This document shows, piece after piece, positions 1 to 8,907 of a DNA stretch of 64,000 nucleotides. Numbering within the stretch: position 1 is the first letter of the stretch; each line of letters opens with the position of its first letter. The stretch spans positions 744,001-808,000 of the forward strand of contig CP189843.1 in the NCBI GenBank assembly GCA_050262155.1. Reading direction: 5' to 3'. A program made the translations under genes and the position numbers. The notes under the pieces are model-generated. The model was not told where the DNA came from. It did not search any database and saw only the letters and a list, made by a program, of their open reading frames with translations. The stretch is from Parvimonas sp000223315 (GTDB taxonomy: Bacteria; Bacillota; Clostridia; Tissierellales; Peptoniphilaceae).

Positions 1-665
1 ATGAAGATTTATTAGTCTATGAACTTGGAAATACTTTTCATATCGTTGCTGATAGTATAATACCTTCAGAAAAGAAAAAAGTAGTGATTGGTTGTTATGG
101 GAAATATGATTTTTATTATGTTAAGGATATAGTAGTAAATTTATTAAGTATTTTAAATATTGAAAATTATGAGTTTGTAAAGAATGCTTCAATTGATTAT
201 TTTCATCCTGGTGTATGTGCTAATATAATTGTAAGTGGAGAAAAAATTGGTGAAATTGGACAAATATCTTATGAGGTTTGTAAGAATTTTTCTATAAAGA
301 AAAAAATATTTGTATGTGAAATAGATATTGAAAAAATTAGAGATAAATCTGGTTTAGTTAGAATATATGAACCACTTATTAAATACCCTGCTGTAAAAAG
401 AGATTTAGCTATAATTGTAGATAAAAATATTGATAGTGGTATGATTGAAAAAATATTTAGAGATAATTCAAATAATTTATTAAAGAATGTGGAACTTTTT
501 GACATTTATACCGGAAATCAAATTGATGAAGGAAAAAAATCAATGGCTTATAAATTAACTTTTCAATCTAAAGATAAAACATTAGTTGATGAAGATATTA
601 ATACCGTCATTGATGGCATGTTGAAAGATTTAAATGAGAAATTGGGTGCATATCTAAGGTTTTAA
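1..665 (+). CDS. pheT: Phenylalanine--tRNA ligase beta subunit, 3' end (partial)
   Basis: This is the C-terminal 220 residues of the beta subunit of the cytoplasmic (alpha-beta)2 enzyme that charges tRNA-Phe. The frame is open from base 3 to the left edge, so the gene begins outside the window; a GTG at 84 is an internal codon, not a start. The first part matches the catalytic-like core (VYELGNTFHI, then IGCYG). The last ~95 residues are the ferredoxin-fold anticodon-binding domain (FDX-ACB), with YPAVKRDLAIIVD, LFDIYTG and the usual ending LGAYLRF. It is followed after 13 bases by zapA, as in many Firmicutes. Identity is secure; only the 5' end is unseen. Confidence 0.95.
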   Translation, partial: EDLLVYELGNTFHIVADSIIPSEKKKVVIGCYGKYDFYYVKDIVVNLLSILNIENYEFVKNASIDYFHPGVCANIIVSGEKIGEIGQISYEVCKNFSIKKKIFVCEIDIEKIRDKSGLVRIYEPLIKYPAVKRDLAIIVDKNIDSGMIEKIFRDNSNNLLKNVELFDIYTGNQIDEGKKSMAYKLTFQSKDKTLVDEDINTVIDGMLKDLNEKLGAYLRF

Positions 666-678
666 TTAGGAGAATATT

Positions 679-1197
679 ATGGATGCTAATAAAATAAAAG
701 TTAATATAGCCGGCACGGTTTATACAATAATAGGTGAAAAAACAAAGACTGAAGTAGAAGATATTGCTAATTTTGTGGATGAAGAAATAAAAAAAATTAC
801 ATCTCAAAATTATTTATTAAATTCAACTATGGCTGCTACTTTAGTTGCATTAAATGTTTCTAGTGATTATTTTGATTTAAAAAAAGAAATTAACTTATTG
901 AGTGAAGATAGTGAATTTCCTTTAAAAAAACAAGAAGAATTTATAAAAAATAATCAAAAAATTGAAAAAGAGAAAGAAGAATTAAAACAAACTGTAAAAG
1001 AACTAACAGATAAAAATAATGTTTTAGTTCGTACAATAAGTACACTTGAAAAAAGGTATGAAAATTTAGAAAAAATTTCTTATGATAATTTCTATGAGTT
1101 AAAACAAAAAAATGAAAAAATTATAGAATTACAAAATGAAATTGTTAAAATAAAAAATGAATACATTAATAGAATTATTAAATTTGGAGAAAAATAA
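679..1197 (+). CDS. zapA: Cell division protein ZapA, extended form
   Basis: ZapA binds FtsZ and bundles its filaments at the division site. Residues ~1-75 form the ZapA domain (NKIKVNIAGTVYTI near the start, then the MAATLVALNVSSDYFDL helix). Residues ~85-165 are a long Lys/Glu-rich coiled coil. At 172 residues it is about twice the length of the Bacillus protein; the extra length is all coiled coil. The start is an ATG with SD TTAGGAG. It lies between pheT and mutS2, the usual Firmicute neighbourhood, and the mutS2 start is 5 bases past its stop, so the genes are probably cotranscribed. The family call rests on the N-terminal domain and the context. Confidence 0.85.
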   Translation: MDANKIKVNIAGTVYTIIGEKTKTEVEDIANFVDEEIKKITSQNYLLNSTMAATLVALNVSSDYFDLKKEINLLSEDSEFPLKKQEEFIKNNQKIEKEKEELKQTVKELTDKNNVLVRTISTLEKRYENLEKISYDNFYELKQKNEKIIELQNEIVKIKNEYINRIIKFGEK

Positions 1198-1202
1198 TAA
1201 TA

Positions 1203-3557
1203 ATGAATAATAAAGTACTAAAAACTTTAGAATTTTATAAAATTATAAATATGTTATCAGACCGTTCTCAAAGCATTATAGGTAAAAAAGTTATTAAAAA
1301 TTCTGAAGTTTCTACAGATATGATTGAAGTACAAAGACTATTAGATGAAACAGATGAAGCCTATAGATTTATAATAAAGCATAGATTACCAGGAATTTCC
1401 AATATTCAAGACTTAGAAGAAGACTTTAAACTTTTAGAAATAGGACAATTTTTTTCTCCTAGAAAGCTTTTAGAAGTATGGAAACTTCTTAACACTTCGA
1501 GATTTTTGAAAAATATAATTTCTTATGATGAGTCTTTAGAATTTAAAAATATTTTTGAACTTTTAAATTCATTAAATACAGCTATTCAGTTAGAAAGAGA
1601 TTTAGAAATATCTATAATATCTGAAGATGAGATTTCTGATGATGCAAGTTCTGATTTAAAAAGAATTAGAAGAATGATTAAATCAAAAAATGATTTGATT
1701 AGAGATAGACTAAATCAATTGATTTCAACATCTGATAAGTTAATGGATAATTTATATACTTTAAGGGATGGTAGATATGTAGTTCCTGTAAGAAGTGAAT
1801 TTAAAAATTCTTTTAAAGGTATTGTTCATGATCAATCTGCATCAGGTCAAACAGTTTTTATAGAACCTATGTTTGTAGTTGATTTAAATAATGATTTAAA
1901 AAAGTTAGAAATTGATGAAGAAAAAGAAATCGAAAGAATTTTAATGGAATTTTCTAAACGTGTTTTAGAAATTTTACCAGAATTAATTTCAAATTTAAAT
2001 GCAATTGCTAATATAGATTTTATATTTTCAAGAGGAAAATTGGCATATGATATGGAAGCTATTAAACCTATAATAAACAATAATGGAATCATTTCATTAA
2101 AATCAGCAAGGCATCCTCTAATTGATAAGGATAAAGTAGTTCCAATTGATATTTCCCTTGGTAATAGTTTTAATACTTTAGTTATTACAGGTCCGAATAC
2201 CGGAGGTAAGACTGTAACTTTAAAAACTGTAGGCATTTTAACTTTAATGACTCAATATGGACTTATGATACCTTGTGCAGATAATTCAGAAGTGGCTGTA
2301 TTTGATGAATTATTTGCAGATATTGGTGATGAACAAAGTATAGAGCAATCTTTAAGTACTTTTTCATCACATATGAAAAATATAATAGAAATAATAAATA
2401 ATGCAAAAGAAAATTCTTTGATTCTATTTGATGAACTAGGATCTGGAACTGATCCCGAAGAAGGTTCGGGACTTTCAATTTCTATATTAAATTATTTCTT
2501 AGAAAAAAACATTAGAACTATTGCAACAACTCATTATAGTCAATTAAAGATGTATGCTATGACAACTGAAAACGTTCAAAATGCTGCAATGGAATTTGAT
2601 GTTGAAAAGTTAGAACCCACTTATAAATTAATCATTGGTATTTCTGGGAAATCAAATGCTTTTGAGATTTCAAAAAAATTAGGTCTTGATGAAAGCTTTA
2701 TAATTAATGCTAAAAAGTTTATATCAAATAATGAATTATCTTTTGATAAATTGGTCAGTAATGTTGATAATAGGCGTAAAGAATATGAAGAGCTTATTAT
2801 TGAACAAAGAAAAATATTAAATTTTAACAAGAAAATTAAAGAAGAATATGAAGAAAAACTTGAAAAATTTAATAAACAAAAAGAAAAAAAGATAAAAAAA
2901 TTGGATGAATATATTGAAAATTCAATATATGAAACAGAAAAATTTTGTAGAGAAACAATTAATCATATAAACAAAGCCAGATCAAAAGAGCAATCTACTA
3001 AGTTGAAAAAAATATCTGAAGAAATATTGAAGAAAATAGATAAAATTAATCATTCTAAAATGATTAAAAAAGAAAATGAATCTAATATATTAAATGAACC
3101 ATTAATGTTAGGCGAAGAAGTTAAAGTTCTAAGTTTAAATGAAAATGGATATGTACAGACATTACCGGATAAAAATGGAAATTTACAAGTTAAAATAGGT
3201 ATTTTAAAAGTAAATGCAAATATTAGTGATATCATTAGAATTGAAAAAATTATAGATCATTCTAAAGATAAAATATCTTATTCAAAATCTAATTTTATTA
3301 AAAGTGATAAAATGTTTAATAATAAGATAGATGTAAGAGGATATAATACTGAAGATGCAATTTATGAAATTGATAAATTTTTAGATGATTCTTTTATAGC
3401 TAATTTAAACGAAGTAACAATTGTTCATGGTAAGGGAACTGGAGTTTTAAGAAAAAATATTTCAGATTTTCTGAGAAAACATAAGTTGGTTAAGTCTTTT
3501 AGCTTTGGTAAATTTAATGAAGGTGGCGATGGAGCTACCGTTGTAAAACTAAAATAG
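1203..3557 (+). CDS. mutS2: MutS2 ATPase/endonuclease with Smr domain
   Basis: MutS2 is a MutS paralogue that lacks the mismatch-recognition domains. Family members act on branched DNA in recombination and, in Firmicutes, rescue collided ribosomes (there called RqcU). The 784-residue protein is of normal length. Walker A GPNTGGKT lies near residues 329-336 and Walker B LILFDELGSGTDP near 405. A long charged coiled coil spans ~510-620, and a C-terminal Smr domain starts near 710 (IDVRGYN, then VHGKGTGVLR). The SD GGAG lies in the last codons of zapA. An intact Smr domain matters here because the MutL in this window looks nuclease-dead. Confidence 0.96.
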   Translation: MNNKVLKTLEFYKIINMLSDRSQSIIGKKVIKNSEVSTDMIEVQRLLDETDEAYRFIIKHRLPGISNIQDLEEDFKLLEIGQFFSPRKLLEVWKLLNTSRFLKNIISYDESLEFKNIFELLNSLNTAIQLERDLEISIISEDEISDDASSDLKRIRRMIKSKNDLIRDRLNQLISTSDKLMDNLYTLRDGRYVVPVRSEFKNSFKGIVHDQSASGQTVFIEPMFVVDLNNDLKKLEIDEEKEIERILMEFSKRVLEILPELISNLNAIANIDFIFSRGKLAYDMEAIKPIINNNGIISLKSARHPLIDKDKVVPIDISLGNSFNTLVITGPNTGGKTVTLKTVGILTLMTQYGLMIPCADNSEVAVFDELFADIGDEQSIEQSLSTFSSHMKNIIEIINNAKENSLILFDELGSGTDPEEGSGLSISILNYFLEKNIRTIATTHYSQLKMYAMTTENVQNAAMEFDVEKLEPTYKLIIGISGKSNAFEISKKLGLDESFIINAKKFISNNELSFDKLVSNVDNRRKEYEELIIEQRKILNFNKKIKEEYEEKLEKFNKQKEKKIKKLDEYIENSIYETEKFCRETINHINKARSKEQSTKLKKISEEILKKIDKINHSKMIKKENESNILNEPLMLGEEVKVLSLNENGYVQTLPDKNGNLQVKIGILKVNANISDIIRIEKIIDHSKDKISYSKSNFIKSDKMFNNKIDVRGYNTEDAIYEIDKFLDDSFIANLNEVTIVHGKGTGVLRKNISDFLRKHKLVKSFSFGKFNEGGDGATVVKLK

Positions 3558-3566
3558 GAGAAAATT

Positions 3567-5303
3567 ATGATAAACTTTAAGGATATAGTTATAGATACTA
3601 TTTATGATTTAGATATAAATTTAAATAAAGAAGAAATTAAAGAATTGATAGAAATTCCCCCTAATCCAGAAATGGGAGATTTTTCATTTCCTTGTTTTAA
3701 ATTATCTAAAACTTTAAGAAAAGCACCAAATTTAATTTCTGAAGAATTGGTAAATAGAATTAATATAGATAATAGTATATTCTCAAATGTGAAAAATGTT
3801 GGTCCTTATATTAATTTCTTTATTAAAAATTTGGAATTTTCTAAAAATGTTATAAAAGAAATACTTGATAAAAAAGAAAAATATGGATCTACACAAGATA
3901 ATTTAGATAAAACTATTGTTATTGACTATTCTTCAACAAATATAGCTAAACCGTTTCATATTGGACATATAAGAAGTACATTAATTGGAAATGTAATTAA
4001 AAATATATACAAATTTTTAGGCTATAATACAGTTGGTGTAAATCATCTTGGAGATTATGGAACCCAATTTGGAAAAATAATTGCTGCATACAAATTGTGG
4101 GGGAATGATAAAGAGATAAATGCTGATCCAATAAATCAGTTACTAAAATTGTATGTTGATTTTAATAATCTATGTAAAACTGATGAAAAAATGTTAGAAA
4201 TTGCCAGAGACTATTTTAATAAATTAGAGAATGGAGATGAAGAGTCTGTCAGACTTTGGAACTGGTTTAAAGATATTAGTTTAATGGAATTTCAAAAAGT
4301 TTATGATAAATTAAAAGTTGAATTTGATTCATACAGAGGTGAAGCTTATCATTCTCAGTTTATTGATGATGTTGTTAAAGAACTAGAAGATAAAAATTTA
4401 TTAATTGAAAGTGACGGATGTAAAATAGTTAATCTAGATAAATATGATTTACCACCTGCTTTGATTTTAAAAAGTAACTCTTCTAGTACTTATATAACAA
4501 GAGATATTGCAACTGCATTAACTAGAAAAAAAGACTATAATTTTTATAAAAATATTTATGTAGTTGCAACTCAACAAAAATTACATTTTCAACAATTAAA
4601 AGCTGTTTTAGAAGAAATGGGATATGAATGGGCTAAAGATTGCATTCATGTTTCATTTGGGATGGTAAGTGTAAAAGATGACTTTCTAGGAACTTCAGCA
4701 AAGTTAAGTACAAGAGAAGGAAATGTTATATTTTTAAACGATGTACTTGAGAAAAGTGTAGAAAAAACTCTAGAAATTATAAATGAAAGAAACAATTCTC
4801 TTGAAAACAAAGAAGAAATTGCTAAAGAAGTTGGTATTGGTGCTGTTATATTTCAAGAACTATTCAATACTAGAATTAAAGATTATTCTTTTGATTGGAA
4901 TAATGTTCTTAATTTCGAAGGAGAAACTGGTCCATATGTTCAATATTCTGCTGCAAGAGCTAATAGTATATTAGAAAAGAATGATTTTTATTCAAAATTA
5001 GATAGTATTGATATTTCAAAAGTTTCAAATTATGAAATGAATATAGATGAATTATCTTTAATTAAATCAATCTATAAATTTGAAGATATTTTATTAGATT
5101 CAGCAAAAAAATATGAACCTTCAATACTTACAAGATATATAACTGAAGTTTCAAAATTATTTAATAAATTTTATAATTCTTGTCCTATAAACAATCAAGA
5201 AGAAAATATTAAAGAATTTAGGCTTATACTAACATATTGCACAAGGTTACTTATTGAAATTGGATTGAGACTTTTAGGAATGGATACTCCTAAAAAAATG
5301 TAG
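3567..5303 (+). CDS. argS: Arginine--tRNA ligase
   Basis: Class I synthetase that charges tRNA-Arg in the cytoplasm. It is 578 residues, normal for the family. The N-terminal add-on domain carries NPEMGDFSFPCFKLSK. The HIGH signature is FHIGH at residues 130-134, and the KMSKS-equivalent is KLSTREGN starting at residue 379. The C-terminal helical DALR anticodon-binding domain ends in LRLLGMDTPKKM, very close to the typical ArgRS ending. ATG start with SD AGGAG directly after the mutS2 stop (9-base gap). It sits in the pheT-zapA-mutS2 transcription unit. Confidence 0.97.
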   Translation: MINFKDIVIDTIYDLDINLNKEEIKELIEIPPNPEMGDFSFPCFKLSKTLRKAPNLISEELVNRINIDNSIFSNVKNVGPYINFFIKNLEFSKNVIKEILDKKEKYGSTQDNLDKTIVIDYSSTNIAKPFHIGHIRSTLIGNVIKNIYKFLGYNTVGVNHLGDYGTQFGKIIAAYKLWGNDKEINADPINQLLKLYVDFNNLCKTDEKMLEIARDYFNKLENGDEESVRLWNWFKDISLMEFQKVYDKLKVEFDSYRGEAYHSQFIDDVVKELEDKNLLIESDGCKIVNLDKYDLPPALILKSNSSSTYITRDIATALTRKKDYNFYKNIYVVATQQKLHFQQLKAVLEEMGYEWAKDCIHVSFGMVSVKDDFLGTSAKLSTREGNVIFLNDVLEKSVEKTLEIINERNNSLENKEEIAKEVGIGAVIFQELFNTRIKDYSFDWNNVLNFEGETGPYVQYSAARANSILEKNDFYSKLDSIDISKVSNYEMNIDELSLIKSIYKFEDILLDSAKKYEPSILTRYITEVSKLFNKFYNSCPINNQEENIKEFRLILTYCTRLLIEIGLRLLGMDTPKKM

Positions 5304-5309
5304 GTGAAT

Positions 5310-6428
5310 ATGGATAATTTATATAATTATTTTAGAAAATTTTCTGATAAAGTATATTTTCTTACAGTGAAAAATATTGAATTTAATGAAAAAAAATATA
5401 AAAATATTGATTTTCCAATTAGTTCAAATGTTCTTTTAGAAAATATAAAAAATAATAATTTTAATAAAAATATTAATTTATCATATTTTTTTGAAGGGAT
5501 TTTATTATTAAATGGAATAGATTCAAATTTTGAAAATATTAAATTTTTAAATGATTTTATAAATTCAAAAAATATTAATTTATTAGATTTTGTCAAATCG
5601 AAAATTGATTTTAATGATAATAATTATGACACCATAATATATAATTTATTAATTATTAGAGGATTAATTAATTTAGAAAAAAATGATGATTTTATTTTAA
5701 AATTATATACTAAATATCTTTTAATGATTTTAGATTATGATAATAGTTATTATAATATATTCTTAAATGAAATCAAGATTCTATTATCTGATTTGGAAAG
5801 AAAAAATGAAGATGATTATTTGCTAAATATGCTTTATGGTGATTTATATGTAAAAGAAAAATTTTATATTAAAGCTAATATATTCTATAAAAAATCTATA
5901 ACAAATTCAAATAAGATAATTGATAATATTATCAATAAAAAAATACAAGATATTAATGTAAAAGTTAAAATTGAAGAGCTACTACAACTGGTAGATAGAT
6001 TTAAGTTTGAAGACTGTTATAAAATATTAAAAAATATTGATAATTTTAATCTAGATAAAGAAGATTCTTATTGGATTGGATATATATATAATAAATTAAA
6101 CGAAAACGAAAAAGCTATAGAGCACTACGAAAAATCATTGGATTTAAACGCTGATTTTTTAAATATTTTTATAGAACTAGGGTTATTATATTACAAAATG
6201 CAAAAAATCGAAAAATCGCTTAAAATTTTCGAAAGAGGACTATCTATATATATAGATGATGAAAAATTGCTATTTAATAAGATAATATTAGAACTAAAGC
6301 TAAAAAAATATAAAAAAGCGAAAGAAGATATGGATAAATTGTTATTGTACGAAGACTTAGATAATTCTATAATGAATGATATATTATACTTACAAGAGTT
6401 ATATAAAGAGGACTTAGAAAAATTTTAA
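5310..6428 (+). CDS. Tetratricopeptide-repeat protein of unknown function
   Basis: I recognise only the repeat architecture. The C-terminal third (from about residue 240) has consecutive TPR-like helical pairs, for example WIGYIYNKLNENEKAIEHYE and LGLLYYKMQKIEKSLKIFER. The N-terminal ~220 residues are Asn/Ile/Lys-rich and helical with no motif I can name. No signal peptide or membrane segment is visible, so it is probably a cytoplasmic scaffold. The start is uncertain. I chose ATG 5310, preceded by AGGTGA at short spacing; a GTG at 5304 abuts the argS stop and has no SD of its own. It is the last gene of the plus-strand operon, followed by a hairpin at 6486-6516. Confidence 0.7.
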   Translation: MDNLYNYFRKFSDKVYFLTVKNIEFNEKKYKNIDFPISSNVLLENIKNNNFNKNINLSYFFEGILLLNGIDSNFENIKFLNDFINSKNINLLDFVKSKIDFNDNNYDTIIYNLLIIRGLINLEKNDDFILKLYTKYLLMILDYDNSYYNIFLNEIKILLSDLERKNEDDYLLNMLYGDLYVKEKFYIKANIFYKKSITNSNKIIDNIINKKIQDINVKVKIEELLQLVDRFKFEDCYKILKNIDNFNLDKEDSYWIGYIYNKLNENEKAIEHYEKSLDLNADFLNIFIELGLLYYKMQKIEKSLKIFERGLSIYIDDEKLLFNKIILELKLKKYKKAKEDMDKLLLYEDLDNSIMNDILYLQELYKEDLEKF

Positions 6429-6485
6429 ATTTAAAATTGTTAATTTTGATTTAATTAATAAATTGAAATACATTTATATGTAAAT

Positions 6486-6516
6486 AGAGTAGAGATTAAA
6501 ATATAATCTCTACTCT
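6486..6516 (+). terminator. Terminator-like hairpin after the TPR gene
   Basis: A perfect 12-base inverted repeat (AGAGTAGAGATT at 6486-6497, AATCTCTACTCT at 6505-6516) has a 7-base loop and is followed by ATATTTTT. It lies 57 bases past the last plus-strand stop, so it most likely ends the pheT-zapA-mutS2-argS-TPR transcript. The U-run is short and interrupted. Confidence 0.7.
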
Positions 6517-6530
6517 ATATTTTTAAATAA

Positions 6531-6564
6531 TTATTTTCGCAAAATAATAGTTTTGCGAAAATAA
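6531..6564. repeat. Perfect 14-base inverted repeat
   Basis: TTATTTTCGCAAAA at 6531-6544 is exactly complementary to 6551-6564, with a 6-base loop (TAATAG). It contains CGC/GCG in an otherwise almost pure A/T region. It may terminate the minus-strand membrane-protein gene whose stop is at 6670, but no clear T-run follows on either strand. It could also be a protein-binding site. Confidence 0.6.
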
Positions 6565-6669
6565 CACAAAAAAATTCATAATATAAAATAATTTCTATTT
6601 TTGATTAAATACTTAAATTAATCTAATATAAATTTATATTAATTTAAAAATTATAATTATTTTAAAAAA

Positions 6670-6978
6670 TTATTTAGGTTTCTTTTCGTTAAAATTATCT
6701 ATCTCTCTTTCATCGATATCTATCTTCTTATCTTCTATATTTGATTTCTTTTCTTCGATTTCAGTATCTTTATTTTTTTCTTTTTCTTCTTTCATTTTTT
6801 GATTTTCCTTATTTTTATTATAATTTGTTTTTTGTTGTTCAAGTTTCTCTTTTTCCTGTTTATAAATTTTGTAGTTTCTAAAATACAGTATTAACACGAA
6901 AAAAGTTATACAAACAATTAAAAAAGATATAATTTTACCAAAGTTTGAGTTAAAAAATTTTTTTAAATTTGATTTCAT
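6670..6978 (-). CDS. Small membrane-anchored Lys/Glu-rich protein
   Basis: The 102-residue protein is not recognised. One hydrophobic segment at residues ~14-33 (IISFLIVCITFFVLILYF) follows a short basic N-terminus. The remaining ~65 residues are almost entirely Lys, Glu, Asp, Asn and Ile, probably an extended or coiled-coil charged tail. The single helix after a positive N-terminus fits either an N-in signal anchor or an uncleaved signal peptide; no lipobox cysteine is present. Although low-complexity, it has a good SD (AAGGAG, 7 bases before ATG) and its own intergenic space, so it is probably a real gene. It is transcribed divergently from the recombinase at 7255, with a perfect palindrome between them. 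Confidence 0.6.
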   Translation of the reverse strand: MKSNLKKFFNSNFGKIISFLIVCITFFVLILYFRNYKIYKQEKEKLEQQKTNYNKNKENQKMKEEKEKNKDTEIEEKKSNIEDKKIDIDEREIDNFNEKKPK

Positions 6979-7117
6979 TTTAAACTCCTTTTAAACCGTT
7001 AAATCTAGCATATTCATTTTAAATAGTATACTTAACTTTTTATCTTTATTTTAATAAAAGATTATTATTACAAATTTTTACCTATTACTTCAAATATATT
7101 CATAAAAAACATCATAA

Positions 7118-7141
7118 TATGATATAATATATTATATCATA
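7118..7141. promoter_or_regulatory. Perfect 24-base palindrome in a divergent intergenic region
   Basis: The 24 bases read identically on both strands (half-site TATGATATAATA). Each half contains TATAAT, so a -10-like element faces both the minus-strand membrane gene (start 6978) and the plus-strand recombinase (start 7255). I found no good -35 for either. A dimeric regulator site or a cruciform is plausible; chance is possible in such AT-rich DNA. Confidence 0.45.
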
Positions 7142-7254
7142 AACTATTAATAAAAAGTACTTTTATATAACTTTAATTTGAAATTTATTATACAATGACT
7201 TACTACCCAAATTATAGCATAATATTAATAGTACAATAATCTAAGAGGTGAAAT

Positions 7255-8229
7255 ATGGTTCATTTTAATGATTGTCCAACAATTTTGGATGACTATTTAA
7301 ATTATTTATTAACAATAAAAGGCAGATCTAATCTAACAGTTAAAGAGTATTATTATGATTTAAAAAGGTTTTTAAAATTTATTATAATGAGAAAAAAATT
7401 ATTTGGATATAATTTAGATTCTGATATAAACTCCGTTTCTATTTTATCAATTAGTAAAAAGGATATTTCTGATATAGATATAACTGATTTACATGCATAT
7501 ATATCTTTTTGTGATTCTAACTATAACGATTCAACTAAAACAAAAGCAAGAAAAATTTCAGCAATAAAATCATGGTTTAAATATTTGCATAATACAGTTG
7601 AACTTATAGATAAAAATCCTTCAGAAAAATTAGAATTACCAAAATTACAAAAAAGAAATCCAGTTTATTTAACATTATCAGAATCAGAAAAAGTATTAAA
7701 TTCTATAAAGGATGAAAAGAATGAATTTAACAGAGCTCGAGATTTATGTATAGTATTAATTTTTTTAACATGTGGTCTTAGGATATCTGAACTTACTGGA
7801 ATTAATATAGAATCAATTAAAGATGATAAATTAAGTGTTATTGGTAAAGGTAATAAAGAAAGGACAGTTTTTTTAAATGAAAACTGTATTTATGCTATAA
7901 AATGTTATATGAAACTTAGACCGATAACAAGAGATACAAATGCCTTATTCATAAGTTCACATAAAAAAAGAATTTCTAATAGGTCTATACAATTGAGATT
8001 AAAAAAATATATAGAATTATCAGGACTAAATCCCAAAATATATACACCACATAAATTAAGACATACCGCAGCAACTCTTATGTATAAATATGGAGATGTT
8101 GACATAAGAACAATTCAGAGTATTTTAGGACATACAAGTGTTGCTACAACACAAATATACACTCATTTAGATGATGACGATATAAAAAAAGGAATTTCAA
8201 AAAATCCAATTTCAAAGCTAAAAATATAA
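7255..8229 (+). CDS. Tyrosine recombinase, XerC/XerD type
   Basis: Site-specific recombinase of the phage-integrase superfamily. The N-terminal SAM-like DNA-binding domain spans ~8-115 and the catalytic domain ~135-315. The full catalytic set is visible: Arg176 (CGLRISEL), Lys198 (GKGNKER), His266 and Arg269 (HKLRHTAA), His293 (LGHTSVATTQ) and the nucleophile Tyr302 (IYTH). At 324 residues it is about 25 longer than typical XerC/XerD, mostly through an insertion near residues 45-75. SD AGAGGTGA precedes the ATG. No phage or transposon genes flank it, so a chromosome-dimer-resolution enzyme is more likely than an integrase; a dif site was not identified. Confidence 0.88.
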   Translation: MVHFNDCPTILDDYLNYLLTIKGRSNLTVKEYYYDLKRFLKFIIMRKKLFGYNLDSDINSVSILSISKKDISDIDITDLHAYISFCDSNYNDSTKTKARKISAIKSWFKYLHNTVELIDKNPSEKLELPKLQKRNPVYLTLSESEKVLNSIKDEKNEFNRARDLCIVLIFLTCGLRISELTGINIESIKDDKLSVIGKGNKERTVFLNENCIYAIKCYMKLRPITRDTNALFISSHKKRISNRSIQLRLKKYIELSGLNPKIYTPHKLRHTAATLMYKYGDVDIRTIQSILGHTSVATTQIYTHLDDDDIKKGISKNPISKLKI

Positions 8230-8239
8230 TTTTCAATAA

Positions 8240-8267
8240 AAAAGACAAGTTATAAAACTTGTCTTTT
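8240..8267. terminator. Bidirectional terminator between recombinase gene and efp
   Basis: AAAAGACAAGT (8240-8250) pairs with ACTTGTCTTTT (8257-8267) around a 6-base loop. A-rich and T-rich flanks give a U-run on both strands. It lies between two convergent stops (8229 and 8269), so it can serve both genes. Confidence 0.85.
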
Positions 8268-8268
8268 A

Positions 8269-8826
8269 TTAAACTCTTGATAAATATTCATTAGTTCTAG
8301 TATCAATTTTTATTTTATCTCCATTATTTATAAATAATGGAACAGTAACAACAGCACCTGTTTCTACTTTTGCAGGTTTATTTGCTCCTGTTGCAGAATC
8401 CCCTTTAACACCTGGTTCAGTTTCAACAACTTCTAATTCTACAAAGTTTGGAGCGTTTACTTGAAACGCCTTTCCATCATGAAATCTAATAGTTGCATTA
8501 TCATTCTCTCTTAAATATAAAAGCGCATCTTCAACAACATCAAAATTTAATGGTAATTGTTCATAAGTTTCTGTATCCATAAAGTAGTATAGTTCACCAT
8601 CTGAATACAAGTATTGCATTTCTTTAGTTTCTATCTTAGCCACTTCATATTTATCATTTGGGTTAAAAGTCATTTCTCTTGAACCACCACTCTTTACAGA
8701 TTTAATTTTTGTTCTTACAAACGCTGCACCTTTACCAGGTTTTACGTGTTGAAAATCTATTATTTGGTATACATCACCATCCATTTCAAATGTTGTACCT
8801 TTTCTAAAATCTCCTGCTGAAATCAT
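8269..8826 (-). CDS. efp: Elongation factor P
   Basis: EF-P enters the ribosomal E site and relieves stalling at polyproline stretches. The 185-residue protein shows all three beta-barrel domains: the KOW-like N-terminus (MISAGDFRKGTTFE), the central OB domain and the C-terminal OB domain (GDKIKIDTRTNEYLSRV). The modifiable loop is KPGKGAAFVR with Lys32 at the tip. This matches the Bacillus arrangement, where that lysine carries a 5-aminopentanol group, rather than the beta-lysyl or rhamnosyl types. ATG start with SD AGGAGG. It appears monocistronic, with its own extended -10 promoter upstream and a terminator downstream. Confidence 0.97.
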   Translation of the reverse strand: MISAGDFRKGTTFEMDGDVYQIIDFQHVKPGKGAAFVRTKIKSVKSGGSREMTFNPNDKYEVAKIETKEMQYLYSDGELYYFMDTETYEQLPLNFDVVEDALLYLRENDNATIRFHDGKAFQVNAPNFVELEVVETEPGVKGDSATGANKPAKVETGAVVTVPLFINNGDKIKIDTRTNEYLSRV

Positions 8827-8863
8827 TAATTTTCCTCCTATTTTTATGAATAATTCAACAAAT

Positions 8864-8872
8864 ATTATATCA
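8864..8872 (-). promoter_or_regulatory. Extended -10 promoter for efp
   Basis: On the minus strand TGATATAAT (8872 to 8864) is a TGN-TATAAT extended -10, about 38 bases before the efp ATG. The -35 region (TGGATA, 17-base spacer) is weak. Confidence 0.55.
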
Positions 8873-8907
8873 TAATATTAAAAAAATATCCATATTTTTA
8901 TATGATT

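Noticed and set aside
1847..2478. Long minus-strand open frames within mutS2
   Set aside because: AT-rich coding DNA gives few stops on the opposite strand; the plus-strand MutS2 motifs run straight through.
7100..7160. dif site next to the recombinase
   Set aside because: The right part (ATCATAAACT) only loosely resembles a XerD arm and the perfect palindrome does not have the 11-6-11 layout with distinct arms.
7255..8229. Integrase of a mobile element or prophage
   Set aside because: No other phage, transposase or attachment repeats nearby; flanks are housekeeping genes, so a Xer-type role is more likely.
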